A stretch of DNA of 39,483 nucleotides, from NCBI GenBank assembly GCA_017632935.1, contig JAGBQJ010000029.1:1-39483 (forward strand), in the 5' to 3' direction. Made by a program: the position numbers and the translations under genes. Position 1 is the stretch's first letter. The number at the start of each line of letters is the position of its first letter. The notes below the pieces were generated by a model. That model searched no databases. It saw only the letters and a list, made by a program, of their open reading frames with translations, and was not told where the DNA came from. This document shows, in pieces, positions 26,376-33,500 of this stretch. The stretch is from Bacteroidales bacterium (GTDB lineage Bacteria; Bacteroidota; Bacteroidia; Bacteroidales; F082).

Positions 26376-26459
26376 ACGCGGGACGCGGGACTTCGGGACG
26401 CGAGACTGACATTCCATGAAAACGGAAGTCGCGTGTCTCGTGTCTCGCAGTCGCGTGTC
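26376..26459. repeat. GACGCGGGAC / GTCTCGCGTC inverted-arm element
   Basis: Left-arm units (GACGCGGGACGCGGGACTT, GACGCGAGACTGAC) and right-arm units (GTCGCGTGTCTCGTGTCTCG, CAGTCGCGTGTC) surround a 17-base centre. It is the same family as the element inside the F-ATPase operon (12611-12701), with a different centre. Confidence 0.85.
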
Positions 26460-26493
26460 TAATAAAAATAAAACCACAAAATTCGCTCCAAAA

Positions 26494-26524
26494 TTGCTCA
26501 AACGGCATAAAAACTTTACTTTTG
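26494..26524 (+). promoter_or_regulatory. Promoter of the polyprenyl synthetase gene, TTG-N20-TACTTTTG
   Basis: TTG at 26494-26496 and TACTTTTG at 26517-26524 form a complete promoter with a 20-base spacer, about 20 bases before the ATG. Confidence 0.75.
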
Positions 26525-26544
26525 TGCCATCAAATCTACATTTC

Positions 26545-27516
26545 ATGGAAAAAATCAAGCAACTGCAACAGGACTTCGCCGATTTTCTGGCGAAAACCGA
26601 CTTCGACCGACAGCCGAAAGAACTATACGAGCCCATCGCTTACACCCTACTGCAAAGCGGCAAACGCCTCCGTCCCATGCTCTGCCTCCTGGCCAACGAG
26701 ATGTTTGACGGCGACGAAAGCGAGGCGCTTTGGCCCGCCTTGGCCTTGGAGACCTTCCACAACTTCACGCTTATCCACGACGATATCATGGACAAGGCAC
26801 CGCTGCGGCGCGGCAAGGAGACGGTCTACCAGAAATGGAACGCCGACATCGCCATCCTCTCCGGCGACGCCATGCTGGCCCAAGCCTTCCAACATGCGCT
26901 GAAGCCCCAATGCGGCGCCGAAATCGCGCGACAACTCGGCAAGGTGGCCATCGAGATCTGCGAAGGACAGCAGATGGACCTCAACTTCGAGACCCTCGGC
27001 AACGTGACCATCCCCGAATACCTGGAGATGATCCGCCTGAAGACCGCCGTGCTCTTGGCTACGGCCTTGCAGATGGGTGCCACCGTGGCAGGCGCCAACA
27101 AAGACGACATCCAGCACCTCTACGACTTCGGCCTCAACATGGGCATGAGCTTCCAGCTGCAGGACGACATCCTCGACCTTTACAGCGACGTGGCCGTCTT
27201 CGGCAAACGCCATGGCGGCGACATCGCCGACAACAAGAAGACCTACCTCTACCTCAAGGCCTTGGAACTGGCTTCCGAAAAAGAACGCCAACGCCTCGAA
27301 TACCTCTTCACCTTACGCATCGACCACGACGAGGAAGAGAAAATCGAAGAGGTACAGGGCATCTACGACCGCCTGCACGTGAAAGAAGCCGTAGAAGCGG
27401 TGATGCTCGACTACGACCGCAAGGCCATTGCGTCTTTAGCCGCCGTCAGCGTGCCCGAGGAAAGGAAAAAGCACCTCCGCACCTACGCCGAGCTGCTTTC
27501 GGGAAGAAAGAAATAA
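26545..27516 (+). CDS. Polyprenyl (trans-isoprenyl) diphosphate synthase
   Basis: This enzyme condenses isopentenyl diphosphate onto allylic diphosphates to make prenyl chains for quinones or undecaprenyl precursors. The start at ATG 26545 gives 323 residues. The first aspartate-rich motif DDIMD is at 79-83 and the second DDILD at 207-211. The SGKRLRP substrate-binding motif is near residue 38-44. A phenylalanine five positions before the first motif (Phe74) would favour a short product (C15-C20), but this is inference. A bidirectional terminator follows. Confidence 0.92.
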   Translation: MEKIKQLQQDFADFLAKTDFDRQPKELYEPIAYTLLQSGKRLRPMLCLLANEMFDGDESEALWPALALETFHNFTLIHDDIMDKAPLRRGKETVYQKWNADIAILSGDAMLAQAFQHALKPQCGAEIARQLGKVAIEICEGQQMDLNFETLGNVTIPEYLEMIRLKTAVLLATALQMGATVAGANKDDIQHLYDFGLNMGMSFQLQDDILDLYSDVAVFGKRHGGDIADNKKTYLYLKALELASEKERQRLEYLFTLRIDHDEEEKIEEVQGIYDRLHVKEAVEAVMLDYDRKAIASLAAVSVPEERKKHLRTYAELLSGRKK

Positions 27517-27518
27517 AA

Positions 27519-27551
27519 AAGAAGAGGCTCCTACGGGAGTCTCTTCTTTTT
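27519..27551. terminator. Bidirectional terminator
   Basis: AAGAAGAGGCTCC (27519-27531) pairs with GGAGTCTCTTCTT (27536-27548) with one G-T wobble and a TACG loop. T-runs follow on the plus strand and, from the A-run at 27515-27520, on the minus strand. It ends both the polyprenyl synthetase gene and the convergent gene. Confidence 0.92.
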
Positions 27552-27569
27552 CTTCAGACGATACCTTGT

Positions 27570-28313
27570 TTATTTGATGGCTTCGCCTTTGTTGGCATCA
27601 CCAGTCTTTTTGATCTTGTTGGGCTCAGGCTGGTTGACTTTTTCGTTCGTCTTGCCATTGACGTTGTTCGTGCCGCTGTTGACGTTTTGCTTTGCCTTTT
27701 CTTGACCATTCTGATAGTCGGGCAGCTGTTGCGTCTTCTTCTTAGCTTGGGTGCCAGTCTTCGGCTTCGTGCTAGTGGACTTCATCTCAGGCTGCTTGTT
27801 ATCTTCCTTCGTAGCGTTGGCATTGTTAAACTTGTTGCCGTTGTCATCTTTCTGAGAGTTGGCGTTCGTGAACTTGGATGATTCGGTATTTCCCTCATTC
27901 TTTTGAGTAGCGCTGTTCGTACCAGATTTGGTTTCGTCCTTCATGACGTTGTCCTTCTTTCTGTCGAACTTGCCGCCTTTGGCCTTGGTGGTGGTAGCAC
28001 CATGCTTCTTTTCTTCCTTCTTCAGTTCTGACTGTTGCTCATCGGCATTCTTCTTGCCAGAATTGTTCTCGTTCTTCATGGTGGTCTCATTCTTCTTGTT
28101 AAGAGTTCCACCTTTGGCCTTGGTCACTTGAGATTCGGTCTTTGGGGCTTCCCCAAACTTGGGATTTTCAGTTTTTTCAACTTTTTTAGCTTTTTCTACT
28201 TTTTCTTTCTTTTCACCTACTTTAGTGACTTTGTTTTGAGCGTTCACGTTCTGGATGCTCAGGGCACTGATGGCAAACATGGCCATTACGCCGAAGATGA
28301 TAGATTTTTTCAT
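27570..28313 (-). CDS. Secreted Lys/Asn-rich low-complexity protein
   Basis: This 247-residue protein has a signal peptide (MKKSIIFGVMAMFAISALSI, likely cut after NVNA at residue 25). After it comes a strongly hydrophilic, probably disordered chain of Lys, Asn, Thr, Glu and Gln. It has internal repeats: TKAKGG at 64-69 and 109-114, each followed by (L/F)(N/D)(K/R)K and later MK(N/D)E; and F(T/N)NAN(S/A)(Q/T)K(D/E)DN at 148-158 and 162-172. There are no cysteines. It converges on the polyprenyl synthetase gene. I do not recognise a family; a periplasmic or surface role is inferred only from the signal peptide. Confidence 0.75.
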   Translation of the reverse strand: MKKSIIFGVMAMFAISALSIQNVNAQNKVTKVGEKKEKVEKAKKVEKTENPKFGEAPKTESQVTKAKGGTLNKKNETTMKNENNSGKKNADEQQSELKKEEKKHGATTTKAKGGKFDRKKDNVMKDETKSGTNSATQKNEGNTESSKFTNANSQKDDNGNKFNNANATKEDNKQPEMKSTSTKPKTGTQAKKKTQQLPDYQNGQEKAKQNVNSGTNNVNGKTNEKVNQPEPNKIKKTGDANKGEAIK

Positions 28314-28379
28314 ATTGATTAAGTTTTAAGTGATTAAGTTTCGATTTAGATTCGAATTACGTTTCGACAAAAAGCAAAA

Positions 28380-28403
28380 ACCGTGCCAGAAAAAAATCAC
28401 GGT
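28380..28403 (-). terminator. queA terminator containing the stop codon
   Basis: On the minus strand ACCGTG and CACGGT (complements of 28398-28403 and 28380-28385) form a 6-bp stem followed by TTTTTGCTTTTT. The queA TGA lies partly in the first arm. Confidence 0.75.
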
Positions 28404-29608
28404 AAAAACAAACAACTGTCACCATAGCTCAAAAAGCGGAAGCCGTGGTCCAAGGCGAAGCGGTAACACGCGCGCCAACGCTCGCCGATGAGGGCGGAGA
28501 CCAACAGCAACAGCGTGCTCTTGGGCTGGTGGAAGTTGGTGATCAGCCCGGTGATGACGCGCATCTTATAAGAAGGTGCGATCATGAGGGCCGTGGTGGC
28601 CTCGAGGCGGGTCAGGCCGTGGAGGTCGAGGTAGGTCAAGACATATTGCAGGGCCTCAGGCGTCGCGAGCGGCTCATGAGGCTCGTAAGGGAACCATTGT
28701 TCCACGTGGAGCGGACGCAGCTCAGTACCTTGTTCCTTGAGCATCACGCCTATCCAATAGAGGCTTTCGAGCGTGCGCGTGCTGGTGGTCCCGACGGGGA
28801 CGATGGGTTTGCCGCAATGGTGCATCAGGTTTTCGATGAGCGAGCGGCGCACGATGACGGTCTCGGAATGCATGGCATGTTGACCGATGGTGTCGGTCGC
28901 AACGGGTTTGAAGGTCCCTGCCCCGACGTGCAGCGTCACCTCGTCGAAGGTGAAGCCGCGTTCGCGCAAGGCGGCGATGAGGGGCTGGGTAAAGTGCAGT
29001 CCCGCCGTGGGAGCGGCCACCGAGCCGTCGTAACGGGCGAAGACGGTCTGGTAGCGGTCACGGTCGGCAGGCTCGGCGTCGCGGTGCAGGTAAGGCGGCA
29101 AGGGGATCTCGCCCGCTGCCTCAAGCACCGAGGCAAACGACAGTGTTTCGGGTGTCCACGAGAACTCGATGTCGGCATACTGGTCGTTTTGCGCGATGCG
29201 CTGCGCCGTCAGGGTGACAGGCTGTCCGGCGACAGACAATGCCATCGTGAGCGGGCCTTCCTTCCAGCGTTTCGCATTGCCGATGAGGCATTTCCAGCGC
29301 ACGGGCGAGGTGGCAGCGAAGGCCACCTGGTAGTCCTGCTCCGGCTCAAGGCAAAACACCTCGATGCGCGAGCCCGTGGCCTTGTGGAACTGCAGGCGGG
29401 CGCGGATGACCTTGGTCTCGTTGAAGACCAGCAGGGCACCTTCGGGCAAGAAGTCGCCGACATGGCCAAACTGCGACTCGCCGATTTGGTCGTCCTTCAG
29501 CACCAAGAGCTTCGAGGCGTCGCGTTCGGGCAAGGGATACTTGGCGATGCGCTCCTCGGGCAAGGGGTAGTCGTAGGCTTCGATGGAGATGTCCTTTACC
29601 GCGTTCAT
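28397..29608 (-). CDS. queA: tRNA preQ1 ribosyltransferase-isomerase QueA
   Basis: QueA transfers the ribose of S-adenosylmethionine to preQ1 in tRNA, forming epoxyqueuosine. The start at ATG 29608 (MNAVKDISIEAYDYPLPEERIAKY) gives 403 residues. Family blocks are YPLPERDASKLLVL, LLVFNETKVIRARL, SVAAPTAGLHFT, LHVGAGTFKPV and the C-terminal LITNFHQPKSTLLLLVSALIG. The length includes an internal segment (about 80-150) longer than in E. coli but usual in Bacteroidota. The promoter TATATTTG overlaps the control region of the divergent gtrA-like gene. Confidence 0.95.
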   Translation of the reverse strand: MNAVKDISIEAYDYPLPEERIAKYPLPERDASKLLVLKDDQIGESQFGHVGDFLPEGALLVFNETKVIRARLQFHKATGSRIEVFCLEPEQDYQVAFAATSPVRWKCLIGNAKRWKEGPLTMALSVAGQPVTLTAQRIAQNDQYADIEFSWTPETLSFASVLEAAGEIPLPPYLHRDAEPADRDRYQTVFARYDGSVAAPTAGLHFTQPLIAALRERGFTFDEVTLHVGAGTFKPVATDTIGQHAMHSETVIVRRSLIENLMHHCGKPIVPVGTTSTRTLESLYWIGVMLKEQGTELRPLHVEQWFPYEPHEPLATPEALQYVLTYLDLHGLTRLEATTALMIAPSYKMRVITGLITNFHQPKSTLLLLVSALIGERWRACYRFALDHGFRFLSYGDSCLFLP

Positions 29609-29623
29609 CGTGGAAATTTTCCG

Positions 29624-29631
29624 CAAATATA
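29624..29631 (-). promoter_or_regulatory. queA promoter, -7 box TATATTTG
   Basis: The complement of 29624-29631 is TATATTTG, 15 bases before the queA ATG. The -7 box of the divergent gene is only 12 bases away, so the two promoters overlap and cannot easily be occupied together. Confidence 0.65.
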
Positions 29632-29643
29632 GGGATTTATTTC

Positions 29644-29651
29644 TATTTTTG
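29644..29651 (+). promoter_or_regulatory. gtrA-like gene promoter, -7 box TATTTTTG
   Basis: TATTTTTG matches TAnnTTTG and lies 21 bases before the ATG at 29673. Its -33 region would overlap the queA -7 box. Confidence 0.6.
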
Positions 29652-29672
29652 CAGGCAGAAACAAAAAAAGCC

Positions 29673-30080
29673 ATGCAGGTCCCGTTAGCCATAGAACTCA
29701 ACCGCGCCTTCTTCCTGAAGTTCCTGAAGTTCGGGGTGGTGGGCTTGTCGGGCGTGTTCGTCAACTTCGGCGTGACTTACGTGTGCAAGGAATGGCTCAA
29801 GTGGAACAAATACGTGAGCAACATTCTGGGTTTCGTCGTGGCGGCTTCGACCAACTACCTGCTCAACCGCATCTGGACCTTCGAGAGCAACAACCCGCAG
29901 ATTGGCGTGGAATACGTGAAGTATTTCGGCATCGCGTTGGTGGGCTTGGGCATCGACACGTTCACGGTGTGGCTGCTCAACGGCAAGCTGAAGTGGAACT
30001 TCTACCTGAGCAAGGTGTTTGCCGTGGGAGCCTCCACGCTGTGGAATTTCTTCGGGAATTTGTTGTTTACGTTCGCGTGA
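29673..30080 (+). CDS. GtrA-family membrane protein
   Basis: This 135-residue protein has four membrane helices (about 12-34, 42-61, 83-104 and 110-133). The GtrA-like signature FLKFGVVGLSGVFVNFGVTY is at the start, followed by NYLLNRIWTFES. GtrA-type proteins are thought to flip prenyl-linked sugars during O-antigen or wall-polymer glucosylation. No glycosyltransferase partner lies next to it here. The start at 29673 follows its promoter; an earlier ATG at 29583 would lie inside queA. Confidence 0.88.
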   Translation: MQVPLAIELNRAFFLKFLKFGVVGLSGVFVNFGVTYVCKEWLKWNKYVSNILGFVVAASTNYLLNRIWTFESNNPQIGVEYVKYFGIALVGLGIDTFTVWLLNGKLKWNFYLSKVFAVGASTLWNFFGNLLFTFA

Positions 30081-30081
30081 A

Positions 30082-30153
30082 CGCTTCGCGTCATTGACTC
30101 CGTCGAATGCAGAGCATTTGCGAGGAGGCACGACGAAGCAATGACGCAAAGCG
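30082..30153. repeat. Inverted-arm repeat, CAATGACGC family
   Basis: CGCTTCGCGTCATTG (30082-30096) and CAATGACGCAAAGCG (30139-30153) are inverse arms around a 42-base centre with GAGGAGGCACGACGAAG. It begins two bases after the gtrA stop and belongs with the arrays at 38879-38917 and 39271-39483. Confidence 0.85.
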
Positions 30154-30161
30154 ACGACAGC

Positions 30162-30194
30162 AAAAAAGGCGCCACCTTGCGGTGACACCTTTTC
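30162..30194. terminator. Probable bidirectional terminator
   Basis: AAAAGG..CACC (30164-30176) and GGTG..CCTTTT (30181-30193) form a stem with two mismatches and a TTGC loop, with A and T runs on both sides. It sits between the convergent gtrA-like gene and the small membrane-protein gene. Confidence 0.65.
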
Positions 30195-30223
30195 ATTTCT
30201 ACGCGTAGCGTATCCCATCTAAA

Positions 30224-30514
30224 TCATTCCTCTCTGCGTTTCTTGGCGACCAAGTAGGCGCCGCCAAGGCCTAAGAGCAGGGCGATACCCGTGCCGAGCG
30301 GAGCGTCGGCATCGTTGTTGAATGGATTTTCATGGTTGGGGAGCATAGGCGTGTCGCTGCGGTTTAAGAACAGGCTGCCATTGTTGAAAGCGCCCATGCC
30401 GTAGTACTCCTCGTCGCTGACGCCACGCTTGAACAGGCCGCCTTCTTTGGGACCGGCGACGCTTGTCAGGCCCAGACCCAGGACGATTGCGATTGTTATT
30501 GCTAATTTCTTCAT
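30224..30514 (-). CDS. Small protein: signal peptide, linker, C-terminal membrane anchor (paralogue)
   Basis: This 96-residue protein has a signal segment MKKLAITIAIVLGLGLTSVA (1-20) and a polar Asn/Gly-rich linker. The anchor PLGTGIALLLGLGGAYLVA (about 72-90) and basic tail KKRREE follow. It is a clear paralogue of the protein at 8598-8864, sharing the start, the LF.R motif, a P.H motif before the acidic DA dipeptide, and the P(L/I)G(T/S)GIA helix. It starts 39 bases after the T9SS cargo gene on the same strand and is probably co-transcribed with it. Function unknown. Confidence 0.82.
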   Translation of the reverse strand: MKKLAITIAIVLGLGLTSVAGPKEGGLFKRGVSDEEYYGMGAFNNGSLFLNRSDTPMLPNHENPFNNDADAPLGTGIALLLGLGGAYLVAKKRREE

Positions 30515-30518
30515 ATCA

Positions 30519-30553
30519 TTATGTATTTAAAATTCAAAATTTAAGATTCAAAA
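30519..30553. repeat. ATTCAAA-type repeat, short copy
   Basis: TTTAAAATTCAAAATTTAAGATTCAAAATT fills the gap between the two co-directional genes and touches the stop codon of the upstream one (30554). Confidence 0.7.
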
Positions 30554-33500
30554 TTATCTGACCACAATCTTTTGGGTTCTGACATTCTCATTGTTGACCA
30601 AGCGGAGCATGTAGACGCCGGGCGTTTGGTTGAGGCTGACGTTGGCGTTGCCGCTGACGGTCTCGGAGCTGAGCACGCGGCCCATCACGTCGACCACCTG
30701 CAGGGTGGCGTCACCCATGTTGCTGATGACCCATTCGCTGCCGTTGTAGTAGGCGAAGGTCTCGTTGCCGTTCTCGTTGCTACCATTGTTGGCGCTGAAC
30801 ACCAGGCGGAAGCGCGAGGCGTAGTCCGTCGTGCGGGCCTCGAAGCTATAGCTCGGGGTGGCCAGCAGGTCGACATCGGCACCGGTCATGTTGTCGATGA
30901 GGTGGAGGTATTCCATCTCGACGTTCTCGGGATTGACGCTGAGGGTATAGGTGCCGTTGGCGCTGGCCTTGAAGTTCACGGGCATCTCGCCTTGGTTGCT
31001 GGCATCGACGATGGCCATATCCTTACCCTCCTGCGGGATGTAGATCTTGGTATTGTCGGCGTTGAGCATGAACTTAGGCAGGGTGCTGCCGTTGTCGAAG
31101 CGGACGATGGCGCGGTCAACCAATTGGTTGCTGACACCACGGGTGTTGGTGACGGCTTGGAGTACCTCGATGTTGATCACGTTCGGGCTGACGGGGTTGG
31201 AATTGGCAACCTTTGTGAAGGTGACAGTGGTCGTTGTTGCATTACCGAGCACGAATACACCTTCCATCGCTTCAACAGTGCGATCGCCAGTCTGAACAAT
31301 CAACTCGTTTCTTCCGTTATCAGGATTGATTTTATAGAAGGCCATCTCGCCATTGAATGTGGCTGCTGTCGGGAACGGGTTGCCGATGAGGTTCCAGCCG
31401 GCGAAGTCGGCGCCGTCGGAATACTCGATGTCAACGATACCGTTGCCGAGGTAAGGTTGTCCTTCGAAGGTGATGGTGGTACCTGTTTTGCTGGCGTAGA
31501 GATATCCCTTTCCTGGAATTAGACTGAATTGCTCTGATCTATAATTGCGCCATTCGTCATCTTCGTTTTGGTCGAAATAGTAAAGGTCGTAAGTAGCATT
31601 GTTGGCAACAAAACCGGGCCCACTCAACATGTCATCGGAAATCATGTTGGCATCGACGGGATTCACATCGCAAACAGGTGAGGCAATCAGGTAGTAGTCG
31701 CCGTTCTTGTTGGTTTCTTCGTCGTAGTTGGTGATATATCCATCGATGACCTTGGTGTAGGAGACGTTGTCGGAGACTTTCTTGTAGAAGGAGAAGGTTT
31801 GGCCGGCGATGTTGTTGTGTATTTCATTTTGGTTAGTCAACACATATCCTCTCCAATCAGTGGTATTATTTCCAAAATAGATACCTATGTATTTAGAAGT
31901 TCCGACATTCTTTAAATAACCGTAGTCCGTGTCATACACATATTTTTTGTTTTCATTATTTCCAACTTTACAAGGAGCGGCTGAAGACGTATTATATAAC
32001 CATGTAGTAGCACTACCAACTGGATAGAAAGTATAACCATTCGTTGCATCACCGCTCATGTTCCATTGGATTTCTTCATTGACAGTACCAGACAAAACTC
32101 CATTCTCGATGCTGACACTTGCTGCCGTAGCATTTGAAGTACCATTATTGTTTGTAATAGCATATGACGACCCATCAGCAGTATAGGTTCCCACAATTAC
32201 AAACACATCTGCAGGGGTGAGGTCTGTGAGGGGGGTGAGTACCCATGAGCCTGGAACGGCAACTCCGGCTTGGGACGCTGTAACCACATTGGAAGGTATT
32301 ACAACTTCAGTCTTGGCTTCATCGTAAGTATATTTTACAATGAAGTAAGCAGTGCGAGCTGCGCCGTCGTTGGCATTGAAGCCAATGGTAAGGATATAGT
32401 CCTCTCCCTGCGTGTTGGCTGAGAATTCATACTCATCAATCATAGTAGGTTTGTCTCCTGTGATATCCGAGCCATCTGAGTTGCAATAATCGACACTGAA
32501 ATTATTAACATCCACATTGTCAATATTGGCGACAGCAACGTTCAGATTGTAATACTCTCCTGTAACTGGAATATTGTTAATCGCTTCCGGAGTGATGGTG
32601 ATAGTCGGCACTGGTACCACGTAAGCCTCTTGGGTTACGGTGATCACATTCGATTCAACATTGGTTCCGCTGTTGCCGTAAATAACCTCGAAATAGGCGG
32701 CACGGGCTGCTCCGTCGTTGGCGTTGAATCCAATGGTAAGGATATAACCTTCGCCCTGTGTGTTGGCCGTGAATTCATAATCATCAATTATAGTAGGTTT
32801 GTCTCCTGTGATATCTGAACCATCGGAGTTGCAATAATCCACACTGAAATTATCGACATCCACATTGTCAATATTGGCGACGGTTACGTTCAGATTATAA
32901 TAGTCTCCAGAGGCTGGCACATCGCTAATTGTATTCGGCGTGACGGTGATTGCTGGGTTAGGGCTAGTCTCTTCTTCTGGAGCGGCAAAGATTGTCAATT
33001 CATAGGTAGTGTTATCACCGTTCACATAAATTGTTGGGAAACCAGTGATAGTATAGGTTTTGGTAAGGTCTAAACTGCTGATAGCCGTGCCAACTTTATA
33101 AAGTTGAATATCTTGGCCTCCCAAAGAAACATAGTATTTGTTATTGTTATCGTTTTGAGTAATGGTCGCGCCCGTGATTTGGAAATACTGTCCGATTACA
33201 TTAGTAAAGGTATAGTTCCATGCAGACTGTGCCACAGACGTGGGAGAGGGAGCCGTACCATCGGTAGGTGTAATACCAGAAAGGTTGGTGATTTGCGGGT
33301 TACCATAACGCAACTGATAAGAAACAGTGGCCGTTCCGTTAAAGGTTTTACCTGCCGTGAGGCCGTGGTTGCTCTTGTAATACAGCACTGCACCGCTGGC
33401 ATCCTGAATGTATGCATAATTGCCGTTCACATAGGTTACAACAGCGTCACTAAGCGTAACAAGATAGTCATCAGCCGTCGTGTTTGCCGTAAGCGCAGCA

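Noticed and set aside
26359-26508. N-terminal extension of the lipoprotein at 25303-26358
   Set aside because: The added residues come from a GACGCGAGAC repeat and would bury the lipoprotein signal.
26730-27881. Plus-strand frame of 383 codons, out of frame with the polyprenyl synthetase
   Set aside because: It is Arg/His/Pro-rich shadow sequence and runs through the bidirectional terminator.
28445-29632. Plus-strand frame of 395 codons opposite queA
   Set aside because: QueA has full family motifs; the opposite frame is compositionally odd and lacks a promoter.
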